Assembly (NCBI GenBank): GCA_001564205.1
Contig: LKMY01000096.1
Location: 1 to 6,525, forward strand
Length of the DNA: 6,525 bases
Direction: 5' to 3'
DNA from: Nanohaloarchaea archaeon PL-Br10_U2g5
GTDB lineage: Archaea; Halobacteriota; Halobacteria; Halobacteriales; Haloferacaceae
This document shows, in pieces, positions 1 through 6,196 of this stretch. A model generated the notes under the pieces. It searched no databases, was not told the origin of the DNA, and was given only the letters and a program-made list of their open reading frames with translations. Position numbers and translations under genes: made by a program. How positions within the stretch are numbered: the first letter of the stretch is position 1; the number at the start of each line of letters is the position of its first letter.

Positions 1-647
1 CGGGCGTCACCGACCCCGAAGCGAAGCGACACGCCATCGGCGAAGGATTCATCGACGAGTTCGAGACCGTCGCCCGCGACGTCGACGCCGACTATCTCGT
101 GCAGGGAACGATCTACCCGGACCGCATCGAGTCGGAAGGCAACATCAAATCGCACCACAACGTCGGCGGGCTCCCCGACGTCGTCGACTTCGAGGGGATC
201 GTCGAACCCGTCCGCGACTTATATAAAGACGAGGTCCGCGAGGTCGCTCGCGCGCTCGGCTTAGAGGCGATCATCTCCGAGCGGATGCCGTTCCCGGGTC
301 CCGGACTCGCCGTCCGAATCGTCGGCGAGGTGACGCCCGAAAAGGCCGCCGTCGCCCGCGAGGCGACCCACGTCGTCGAAGACGAGCTGGAAGAGTACGA
401 CCCGTGGCAGGCGTTCGCCGCGGTCCTCGGAAAGGCGACGGGCGTGAAAGGCGACAACCGCGTCCACGGCTGGGTCGTCGCGGTGCGCTCGGTCGAGAGC
501 CGTGACGGAATGACGGCGCGCGCACAAGAGATCGACTGGAGCACGCTCCAGCGGATCCAGAGCCGGATCACCGGAGAGAACGAGACCGTGGCGCGCGTCG
601 TCTACGACGTCACACACAAACCGCCGGCGACGATCGAGTACGAGTGA
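1..647 (+). CDS. guaA: GMP synthase, ATP-pyrophosphatase subunit (C-terminal part, truncated by window edge)
   Basis: This subunit adenylates XMP with ATP and aminates it to GMP, using ammonia from a separate glutamine amidotransferase subunit in archaea; it is a cytosolic enzyme of purine nucleotide synthesis. The reading frame is open from base 3 with no start, giving 214 residues; the N-terminal ~90 residues, including the PP-loop, lie outside. Visible family motifs are the [10 protein letters not shown] block (fragment residues ~30-39), [11 protein letters not shown] (~44-54), the [12 protein letters not shown] helix (~67-78), [13 protein letters not shown] (~94-106) and the C-terminal PATIEYE, equivalent to the usual PPGTIEWE end of the dimerisation domain. 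The end is therefore intact. The TGA stop shares its last base with the ATG of the next gene, so the two are probably co-transcribed and translationally coupled. Inside the gene, bases 219-228 form a strong TATA-like string from three AT-rich codons. The subunit identity is firm from the motifs; the split two-subunit form is inferred from archaeal practice. Confidence 0.96.
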   Translation, partial: GVTDPEAKRHAIGEGFIDEFETVARDVDADYLVQGTIYPDRIESEGNIKSHHNVGGLPDVVDFEGIVEPVRDLYKDEVREVARALGLEAIISERMPFPGPGLAVRIVGEVTPEKAAVAREATHVVEDELEEYDPWQAFAAVLGKATGVKGDNRVHGWVVAVRSVESRDGMTARAQEIDWSTLQRIQSRITGENETVARVVYDVTHKPPATIEYE

Positions 648-1024
648 TGACGGACGGAACCACGAGCTCCGGCGCGAAATCCGCGGTCGTCGCCGGCTCG
701 GACGAACACGGCCTCGGCGAGGAGCTCGCGGGGCTCGGCGTCGAGATCCGCCGGATCGAGGGGCTCGTCACGGCGGAGACCCTCCGTGCGGCCGGGATCG
801 GTGACGCCGACTACTTCGTCCTGACCGACGTGGACGAAGCGACCGGCATCCCGATCGCCAAGGAGCTGAACCCCGATCTCTTCGCGGTGACGTACGCCGA
901 CCGATCGCTCCCGGAATTCGTCGCCGGTGTCTCCGATCTCGCGATCGACCCCGCCCTGATGGACCCGGCGATGGTCGCCGAGGAGCTGACGAGCGGTGCG
1001 GCCGAGGAAGCGGCGGAGTCCTAG
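647..1024 (+). CDS. Small TrkA-N/RCK-N-like protein coupled to guaA (haloarchaeal DUF7126-type)
   Basis: The product is an acidic, soluble protein of 125 residues with no signal peptide or membrane segment. After a polar Ser/Thr tail (1-11) the pattern follows a TrkA-N (RCK-N) Rossmann domain: a first strand and loop AVVAGSDEHGLGEEL (13-27), a helix TAETLRAAGIGDADYFVLTD (42-61), then DVDEATGIPIAKELNPDLFAVTYADRS (61-87) and FVAGVSDLAIDP (91-102), close to the family's DD..N, ARELNP, and GADxVIxP blocks. The nucleotide-binding glycine loop is altered (GSDEHG instead of GxGxxG) and the stretch after the second strand is shortened, so NAD or ATP binding is doubtful. I recall such proteins being named DUF7126 in haloarchaea, but that label is from memory. 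ATG at 647 is chosen because it overlaps the guaA stop; GTG at 644 is the alternative and adds one residue. No function is established. Coupling to guaA suggests a nucleotide-related or regulatory role, which is inference. Confidence 0.85.
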   Translation: MTDGTTSSGAKSAVVAGSDEHGLGEELAGLGVEIRRIEGLVTAETLRAAGIGDADYFVLTDVDEATGIPIAKELNPDLFAVTYADRSLPEFVAGVSDLAIDPALMDPAMVAEELTSGAAEEAAES

Positions 1025-1034
1025 ACAGCAGCGC

Positions 1035-2360
1035 TCATCCGGATTGACCGCCGCTCGAATCGCTCGGTTTCTCCGACTCACGTTTCCGACCCCGTTCTCT
1101 AACCGAAAGCCATACCGCACAACAGAACGCGAGCGCGACGGCGACCGTCGTGATCGAGAACGCGATCCGGTAGCCGAGTTCCGTGTAGACGACGGCGCCG
1201 GAGACGACCTCGCCCGTCCGGTACCCGTCGAGGACGATTCCCATCGCCGTCGGCAAGACTGCGCCGCCGAGGAAGCCGGCTCCGTTGACGGTGGCGGTCG
1301 CGACGCCGCTTGCGCCCGGCGGGTACTTTTCTTTGATGATCGGTAACGCGAGCATGACGAATCCGAGGCTGAACCCGACGAGGAGGAACACCCCGCCAAC
1401 CACGACGAGCGGCGGGTCGCCTATCGCGGGAATGACCGACAGCGTGAGCGTAAACAATCCGAGCCCGGCGATGAGCGGTCCGACGCGGTTTCCAAGGTAG
1501 TCGGACACACGTCCGATCGCGGGCGCGCCGACGAGCATACCGATCGCACCGACGAGCGTGAAGGACGACGCGGTCGTCACGTCGAGACCGTACACCACGA
1601 CGAGGTACGGCACGCCCCACATCCCGATTACCGTGAGGATCGTCCCCATCGCGGAGAAGAACACGACCGACAGCAGCCACTGGTCGATATCGGTAAGCAG
1701 CGCTCTGAGGTGGCCACCCGTCTCGCGGAGGCTGGTCGACCGCTGTTCGGGGACGTTCTCGATCGGGTCGAGACCGGCGGCCGCGGGCGATTTTCGCACG
1801 AGAGCGAACACGCCACCGGCGGCGAGAAATCCGACCGCCGCGAGCGTGAGAACTGTCGGCTGCCATCCGGCCCAGTCGATGGCAACCGCCAACGGGACTG
1901 TCGCAAAGATAGCGCCGAGCCCGGCGATGCCAGTCGTCACACCCGCCATCGTCGCGAACTCGTCGACCCGGAACCAGCTCGCACAGAACCGGAGCGTCGC
2001 GATGAAGATCACCCCGCTGCCGAGCCCGATCACCGCCCGCGAGAGGAACGCCGCGAGGTACCCGCCGCTGAGCGTGAATCCGACCGCCCCGACGCTGAGC
2101 ACGATCGCTCCCCCCGCCCCGACATATCGCGCGCCGTACCGGTCCGCTATGATGCCGGTCGGGATCTGAACGAGCGCGTAAATGAGGAAAAACGAGGCGT
2201 GAAGCGTTCCCAACTGCGACGCCGTGATCGCGAAGGCGTCGATCAGCTCTTCGGACAATACGGCCGTCGAGAGGCGGTGAACGTTGACGAGCAGAAAGAC
2301 GACCGCCAGCGATCCCCACCCGAGCCAGCGTCGCTTCGTCGGGTCGGTGAGCGCGTTCAT
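1035..2360 (-). CDS. MFS transporter (12 transmembrane helices, substrate unknown)
   Basis: This 441-residue protein belongs to the major facilitator superfamily and would move a small organic solute across the cytoplasmic membrane. About 12 hydrophobic helices are visible, six on each side of a polar central loop at residues ~189-226. Motif A (GIIADRYGAR, 69-78, Asp73) lies between helices 2 and 3, and its second-half copy (GRVSDYLGNR, 283-292, Asp287) lies between helices 8 and 9. The C-terminal tail (420-441) is short, charged and Ser-rich. The general look, with the early VHRLSTAV..EEL segment, resembles the sugar-phosphate/anion symporter type of MFS, but I see nothing that fixes the substrate. 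The ATG at 2360 is preferred over an upstream in-frame extension of 35 Arg-rich residues, because the extension overlaps the htpX end and a TATA-like box sits 29 bases before this ATG. The gene faces the guaA pair with a 10-base gap, and follows htpX on the same strand after 73 bases. Confidence 0.92.
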   Translation of the reverse strand: MNALTDPTKRRWLGWGSLAVVFLLVNVHRLSTAVLSEELIDAFAITASQLGTLHASFFLIYALVQIPTGIIADRYGARYVGAGGAIVLSVGAVGFTLSGGYLAAFLSRAVIGLGSGVIFIATLRFCASWFRVDEFATMAGVTTGIAGLGAIFATVPLAVAIDWAGWQPTVLTLAAVGFLAAGGVFALVRKSPAAAGLDPIENVPEQRSTSLRETGGHLRALLTDIDQWLLSVVFFSAMGTILTVIGMWGVPYLVVVYGLDVTTASSFTLVGAIGMLVGAPAIGRVSDYLGNRVGPLIAGLGLFTLTLSVIPAIGDPPLVVVGGVFLLVGFSLGFVMLALPIIKEKYPPGASGVATATVNGAGFLGGAVLPTAMGIVLDGYRTGEVVSGAVVYTELGYRIAFSITTVAVALAFCCAVWLSVRERGRKRESEKPSDSSGGQSG

Positions 2361-2386
2361 GATACTGCGGTCACCGGGTCGGCACC

Positions 2387-2391
2387 TAAAA
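2387..2391 (-). promoter_or_regulatory. TATA-like box for the MFS gene
   Basis: On the minus strand the sequence reads GCTTTTAGGT, centred about 29 bases before the ATG at 2360. Archaeal TATA boxes sit roughly 26-27 bases before the transcription start, so the transcript would begin at or one to three bases before the ATG and be leaderless, which is common in haloarchaea. It lies in the 73-base gap after htpX, so the MFS gene can be transcribed on its own, although read-through from htpX remains possible. Confidence 0.45.
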
Positions 2392-2433
2392 GCGTGTGAC
2401 TTCGAACTCTGTGAAGCGGGTCTCCGCGACTGA

Positions 2434-3303
2434 CTACGCCGTCGCCATCTCTTTCTCGAGGGCACGGAGCCGCTCGATGCGGTTCTCAGTCGACGGGTGC
2501 GTCGAGGCGATCCTGCCGACGAAGCCGGAGCGGATGGGGATGATGAAGAAGGCGTTCATCTCCGCCTCCTCGCGGAGGTCCTCTTTCGGCACCCGGTCCA
2601 TCCGGCCGTCGATCGTCATCAGCGCCGACGCGAGCGCACCGGGTTTCCCCGTGATGAGGGCGGCGCCGCGGTCGGCGGAGTACTCGCGGTACCGCGAGAG
2701 CGCGCGGATCAGCAGGAACGAGATGACCCACACGACCAAGGAGGCGATGATCGCCACGATGACCGGTGCCCCCTGTCGGTTGTTCCCGCCGAGGAGCCAG
2801 CCCCACCGCACGATAAAGAAGGCGATAGTCGAGAGGAACGAGGCGATGGTCATCACCATCACGTCGCGGTTCTTCACGTGCGCGAGCTCGTGAGCGAGAA
2901 CGGCGTCGAGCTCGTCCTCGTTGAGCGACCGGAGCAGTCCGGTCGTCACCGCGACGGTCGCGTTCTTTTTGTTCCGGCCAGTCGCGAACGCGTTCGGTAC
3001 CTGCGTGTCGGCGACGGCGACCGTCGGCTTCGGGATATCGGCCTGCTGGCTCAGCCGGTCCATCCGGCGGTGGAGGTCCGGGTACTCCTCCGGCGTCACT
3101 TCCTTGGCGCCCATGCTCCGGAGGGCGAGCTTATCGCTGAAAAAGTACTGTGCGATCGAGAACGCCCCCAGCATGATCATCGGGAACAGGAAGTTCTGGA
3201 AGTACAGCGTTAACACTCCCACGAACACGACGTAGAGGGCGAAGAGCAGGAACATCGTGAACGCCATCCGTCCACGCAGTCCCCAGTCCGTCTTCCATTC
3301 CAT
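2434..3303 (-). CDS. htpX: HtpX-type membrane zinc metalloprotease (M48B family)
   Basis: This 289-residue protein is a membrane-bound endopeptidase of the HtpX family, which takes part in quality control of misfolded membrane proteins. The zinc site is complete: HELAH at residues 138-142 (His138 and His142 as ligands, Glu139 catalytic) and the downstream EYSAD at 207-211, where Glu207 is the expected third ligand. Hydrophobic segments are at about 14-33, 37-55, 148-166 and 181-200, the usual layout with the active site between the second and third on the cytosolic face. The VPNAFATGR block (102-110) and the C-terminal STHPSTENRIERL (267-279) are also family hallmarks. Length is normal. The ATG at 3303 is supported by a TATA-like box 27 bases upstream. 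The gene diverges from the epimerase gene across a shared 156-base region and is followed on the same strand by the MFS gene. The family is certain; the substrates are unknown. Confidence 0.95.
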   Translation of the reverse strand: MEWKTDWGLRGRMAFTMFLLFALYVVFVGVLTLYFQNFLFPMIMLGAFSIAQYFFSDKLALRSMGAKEVTPEEYPDLHRRMDRLSQQADIPKPTVAVADTQVPNAFATGRNKKNATVAVTTGLLRSLNEDELDAVLAHELAHVKNRDVMVMTIASFLSTIAFFIVRWGWLLGGNNRQGAPVIVAIIASLVVWVISFLLIRALSRYREYSADRGAALITGKPGALASALMTIDGRMDRVPKEDLREEAEMNAFFIIPIRSGFVGRIASTHPSTENRIERLRALEKEMATA

Positions 3304-3327
3304 GTCCGTAATTTATCGCTCGGTGCG

Positions 3328-3332
3328 TTAAA
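3328..3332 (-). promoter_or_regulatory. TATA-like box for htpX
   Basis: The minus strand reads GCCTTTAACGC with its AT core centred 27 bases before the ATG at 3303, the standard spacing for a haloarchaeal leaderless transcript. A second AT-rich patch (GATAAATTAC, about 3310-3319 on the minus strand) is too close to the start to serve as a TATA box for that ATG. Confidence 0.5.
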
Positions 3333-3350
3333 GGCTGCCGGACCTACGGA

Positions 3351-3416
3351 CGGACGCCTCCCCGTCGGTCGATACTGGCCGCCTCGGAGTCGGCCGGTCG
3401 CGGACGCCTCCACGTC
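3351..3416. repeat. Direct repeat pair, 50-bp spacing, in the divergent promoter region
   Basis: CGGACGCCTCC occurs at 3351-3361 and again at 3401-3411; extended to 16 bases (3351-3366 and 3401-3416, continuing with nCGTC) the copies differ at a single base. The copies start exactly 50 bases apart, close to five helical turns, and enclose the dyad at 3377-3395. They could be paired regulator sites or the trace of a small duplication. Confidence 0.5.
3377..3395. promoter_or_regulatory. 19-bp near-perfect dyad, candidate operator
   Basis: The sequence is GGCCG-c-CTC-g-GAG-t-CGGCC: arms of nine bases around a central G at 3386, with only the 3382/3390 pair mismatched. It sits between the htpX TATA-like box (about 54 bases away) and the epimerase TATA-like box (about 48 bases away), nearly midway in the divergent intergenic region. 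The shape fits a site for a dimeric regulator, but no protein is known to bind it and GC-rich DNA yields such dyads by chance more often than AT-rich DNA. Confidence 0.35.
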
Positions 3417-3430
3417 AACTGAAGAAAGCG

Positions 3431-3439
3431 CTTTTTTCC
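3431..3439 (+). promoter_or_regulatory. TATA-like box for the epimerase gene
   Basis: The string CTTTTTTCC is centred about 26 bases before the ATG at 3460. This is the spacing expected for leaderless transcription, with the start at or next to the A of the ATG; no Shine-Dalgarno-like sequence is needed or evident. Confidence 0.5.
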
Positions 3440-3459
3440 GAGCCTGTCGATCCACGGGT

Positions 3460-4380
3460 ATGGAAACCGTTCTCGTTACTGGCGGTCGCGGCGCGTCCGG
3501 GCGCTGGCTCGTCGATCGGCTCGCGGGCGACTACGACGTCGTCGTCGTCGACTACGACCACCCCGGTCTCGGCGCGGACCCCGCCCCGCACGTCTCGTTC
3601 CGCGCGGCCGACCTCGCCGACCGCGGCGAGGCGCTCGATGTCGTCAGCGCCGTCGACCCGGACGCGGTCGTCCATTGGGCGGCGATCCCGGTCGCGGGCA
3701 CCCACCCCGACGGTCGCGTCTTCGAGACGAACGTTCACGCGGCGAAGAACGTCCTCGACGCCGCGGGGCGGGCCGACGCCCGCATCGTCCAGGCGTCCAG
3801 CGACGGCGCGTACGGGTTCTTCTTCGCCGATCCGACTCCGCTTCCGGACGAGCTCCCCATCACCGAGGACCACCCGCTTCGGCCCGAAGATCCGTACGGC
3901 CTCTCGAAAGTGACCGCGGAGGCGGCGGCGGGAGCCGTCGCCCGGCGCGAGGACGTTTCGGTGGTCTCGATCCGCCCCTCGTGGATCCAGTACCCGGGCG
4001 TGTACCCCTGTCGCGGCGACGAGTACGTGAGTGATCTCGACGCGGGAGCCGGGAACTTCTGGTCGTACGTCGACGCTCGCGACGTGGCTGATCTCGTCGC
4101 CGCCGCGCTTGCGGAGACTGGGGAGTCCGATCCGGCCGTGGCCCCCGGAACCCACGAGGCGGTCAACTGCGTCGCCGCCGACAACGCGCTCGGTCATCCC
4201 CTTTTGGATCTCCTTCGCGAGTCGTACGACGGGATACCGGACGACAACGCAGTTGACGACGGAGACGACCGGAGCGCCTACGCGCTCGAGAAGGCAGAGC
4301 GGCTGTTCGGGTGGAAGCCGAGTCGGTCGTGGAGGGAGGCGGCCGACGACGATGTTGCTGAGCCGACGCTGTTCGAATAG
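3460..4380 (+). CDS. NAD-dependent epimerase/dehydratase (extended SDR family)
   Basis: This 306-residue cytosolic protein is an extended short-chain dehydrogenase/reductase, the group that includes UDP-glucose 4-epimerase and uronate dehydrogenase. The nucleotide-binding loop TGGRGASG is at residues 7-14, and Asp31 at the end of the second strand (VVVVDYD) points to NAD rather than NADP. The catalytic set is in place: Ser114 in QASSDGAYG (111-119), and Tyr146 with Lys150 in YGLSK. Further family marks are HWAAIP (72-77, usual HLAA), NVHAAKNVLDAA (91-102), RPSW (172-175), YVDARDVADLV (203-213) and the C-terminal FGWKPSRSWRE (283-293). Length is normal. The substrate, probably a sugar or sugar acid derivative, cannot be told from these motifs, and the neighbours do not help because there is no sugar-pathway cluster. 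The ATG at 3460 has a TATA-like box 26 bases upstream. Divergent from htpX, convergent with arlJ; probably monocistronic. Confidence 0.92.
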   Translation: METVLVTGGRGASGRWLVDRLAGDYDVVVVDYDHPGLGADPAPHVSFRAADLADRGEALDVVSAVDPDAVVHWAAIPVAGTHPDGRVFETNVHAAKNVLDAAGRADARIVQASSDGAYGFFFADPTPLPDELPITEDHPLRPEDPYGLSKVTAEAAAGAVARREDVSVVSIRPSWIQYPGVYPCRGDEYVSDLDAGAGNFWSYVDARDVADLVAAALAETGESDPAVAPGTHEAVNCVAADNALGHPLLDLLRESYDGIPDDNAVDDGDDRSAYALEKAERLFGWKPSRSWREAADDDVAEPTLFE

Positions 4381-4390
4381 TCGGATTCCT

Positions 4391-4410
4391 CCCACGGCTG
4401 AAGCCGTGGG
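4391..4410. repeat. IS200/IS605-type end hairpin, possible terminator
   Basis: CCCACGGCT and AGCCGTGGG form a perfect 9-bp stem around a two-base GA loop, starting 10 bases after the epimerase stop. From memory, this hairpin with its surroundings (TTCCT before, CTTTCTCC after) is typical of ends of IS200/IS605 and IS1341-type elements, and of small palindrome-associated non-autonomous elements, in halophilic archaea. No transposase or tnpB remnant is present within the 77-base gap, so this is at most a relic or a solo end. On the plus strand it is followed by a pyrimidine-rich stretch (4411-4428), so it could help end the epimerase transcript; on the minus strand no T-run follows. The stem is certain; the origin and role are inference. 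Confidence 0.7.
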
Positions 4411-4457
4411 CTTTCTCCTTGTTCCTCTGTGAACCGGTCGACGGACCGAACCACGGC

Positions 4458-6194
4458 TTAAATCGTCAAGATCGCGTTGACCAGCGTTCGTGTGGCGATC
4501 GCCGTCGCCGCGCCGAGCCAGGTCAACAGCACGAAATGAATGTACCCGTTCGCTGGGTTCCCCCCGTCGATCCGTCGGATCATCTGCGAGGAGAGAGCGG
4601 CGTTAAACAAGACGACGGTGAGAAGCAGGTACTCGATGAGCGGGATGTTGTACGCGCCCGGGTAGACGATCTGGCCGATATCCATCTGGTCGAGTTCGAA
4701 GTCGGCGGTCAACTCAGCGAGGATTGCGACGATCTCTAAGCCGATAAAGAAGGCGAACGTCGCCGCCGCTGTGATCCCGTACAACAGCCCGATAAAGGTC
4801 ATTGCGGCCTGTCGCCGCTGCTCGCGTAGTTGGTTTACGGCGTTCATGTTCTTCGAGATCAGCTCGCCGAGCATCTTCGGCTCGCCGCCCATCTGCCGTC
4901 CGACGAGATACATCTCGGAGAACTTCTGGATGAGGTACGACCGAGTGTCGTACGTGAACGAACGCCACGCCCCTTCGGTGCTGATCCGCATGTTGAGTCG
5001 ACGGTAGAGCCGCTCGATCGCGGGCGATAACGCGCCGAAGTTCTTCTCGCGGAGCGTCGTCAACACGTCCGTCGTCGTCGACTGCTTCGCGCTTTCGGTC
5101 GCCCCGAGTGCACGGATAAACGAGGGGAACTCGCCGTCGCGAGCCGTGATCGCCTGCTCTTCCTGTCTGAGGATAACACCGGTGATGATGAGCGGCGAGA
5201 TGGGGACCGCGAGGTACAGCGGAAGCCGCACGTCGTCGACGAACCAGAGGAGTCCGGGAAGTCCCGGTCCGTACCCGAACATCCCGGCCGTGGTGAGACC
5301 GATAATGAGAAAGGACAGTCCGCCGCCGACTCCCAGAGACGCCCACAGCTTCAAGTCACCGGGCGCCCGGTCGTCGGGGTGGAACCAGATCGGGTCGTAC
5401 GGCGAGGTCGCTCGGATCATCGCGTAGAAGCCGAGTTGGACGAAGACGAACAGCACGATGACGGCCGCCACCGTCGCAGTCGGGTCGTTTCCGGTGAGAA
5501 TCGGGAGCACGATGGCGAAGACCAGCGCGAACGTCATCGAGAGGATCATCGACATGTAGAGGTCTTTCATCACCTCTAAGTTCGCCAGCGAGGACTCGTA
5601 CAGCGTCTCGTACTTGGCGAGCATGACGTCCTGTTCGGAGACGAGGAACTCTTCTAACGACTGACCGGCCCCCATCGTGTAGCCGAGCCGGTCGAAGAAG
5701 TCGGCCATCGCGTCAGAGGGGACCTCCTGGGCCCGACGACGACACGCGTCGTCAAGGCTTTGATTCCACGTGTCGACGAGGTGGACGACACGGGCGATCT
5801 CCTCGGCCGCGACGCCGTACTCCTCCTCTTTCGCCAGCGTTCGGAACACCTCCATGCGGTCGATGTTCGTCGTCGACAGCACGGTCATATGCGTCATCAC
5901 GAGGTGGAGTTGGTTGTCGATCTGCGTTTCCAGGCTGCTCAGGTAGATCTTCGGATAGATAACGGCCGACACCAACACCAGCCCGCCGAACATCGGAACC
6001 GGGACCCGTGCCGCAAACGGTAACGGGAGCACGAACAGGCCGACCACGCTCGCGAGAAACATCGCGATAGCCGGGATCAGCACCATCCCGACGTACTTCC
6101 GCTTCGAGATGTCGAGCTTCTCGTACGACGCGACAATGTCGCCGGTCAGCTGTGCCGCCGTTGCGAGGCCGTCTCCGACCTGTTTCACCGCCAT
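4458..6194 (-). CDS. arlJ: Archaellum assembly membrane platform protein ArlJ (FlaJ)
   Basis: This 578-residue protein is the polytopic platform of the archaellum motor, on which the ATPase ArlI acts to assemble and turn the filament. About nine hydrophobic segments are visible: ~36-57, 69-86, 212-232, 239-261, 284-305, 323-341, 464-494, 516-537 and 552-574. Between them lie two large cytosolic regions of the type II secretion F/TadC kind (about 88-211 and 342-463). The first carries the FFDRLGYTMGAGQSLEEFL block (166-184) and the second MYLVGRQMGGEPKML (428-442). The long, two-domain form and the arlI neighbour separate it from shorter pilus PilC-type proteins. ATG at 6194 is chosen: it lies two bases after the arlI stop and is preceded by AGGT with a four-base gap. 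The frame is open for 86 further codons upstream, but that Arg-rich stretch is antisense-like noise over arlI. It is the last gene of its operon, ending 77 bases from the epimerase stop. Confidence 0.94.
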   Translation of the reverse strand: MAVKQVGDGLATAAQLTGDIVASYEKLDISKRKYVGMVLIPAIAMFLASVVGLFVLPLPFAARVPVPMFGGLVLVSAVIYPKIYLSSLETQIDNQLHLVMTHMTVLSTTNIDRMEVFRTLAKEEEYGVAAEEIARVVHLVDTWNQSLDDACRRRAQEVPSDAMADFFDRLGYTMGAGQSLEEFLVSEQDVMLAKYETLYESSLANLEVMKDLYMSMILSMTFALVFAIVLPILTGNDPTATVAAVIVLFVFVQLGFYAMIRATSPYDPIWFHPDDRAPGDLKLWASLGVGGGLSFLIIGLTTAGMFGYGPGLPGLLWFVDDVRLPLYLAVPISPLIITGVILRQEEQAITARDGEFPSFIRALGATESAKQSTTTDVLTTLREKNFGALSPAIERLYRRLNMRISTEGAWRSFTYDTRSYLIQKFSEMYLVGRQMGGEPKMLGELISKNMNAVNQLREQRRQAAMTFIGLLYGITAAATFAFFIGLEIVAILAELTADFELDQMDIGQIVYPGAYNIPLIEYLLLTVVLFNAALSSQMIRRIDGGNPANGYIHFVLLTWLGAATAIATRTLVNAILTI

Positions 6195-6196
6195 CG

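Noticed and set aside
1099..2319. Minus-strand open frame of 406 codons in another frame of the MFS gene
   Set aside because: The product is dominated by Arg and low-complexity runs, while the overlapping frame encodes a clear 12-helix transporter with both motif A copies.
2361..2465. N-terminal extension of the MFS protein by 35 residues
   Set aside because: The extra residues are Arg/Ser-rich, overlap the end of htpX and pass over the TATA-like box; the ATG at 2360 gives a normal MFS N-terminus.
2497..3213. Long plus-strand open frame of 238 codons opposite htpX
   Set aside because: Its product is Arg/His/Asp-rich without a recognisable fold, and it lies fully antisense to htpX, whose zinc motifs and helices are intact. 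Such shadow frames are expected in GC-rich DNA.
3415..4395. Minus-strand open frame of 326 codons opposite the epimerase gene
   Set aside because: It mirrors the codon structure of the epimerase gene and would cover its promoter; the plus-strand frame carries all the SDR motifs.
4431..4452. Possible second hairpin around GTCGACGG near the arlJ end
   Set aside because: Only four base pairs (CGGT/ACCG) can form before mismatches, so it is not a convincing terminator.
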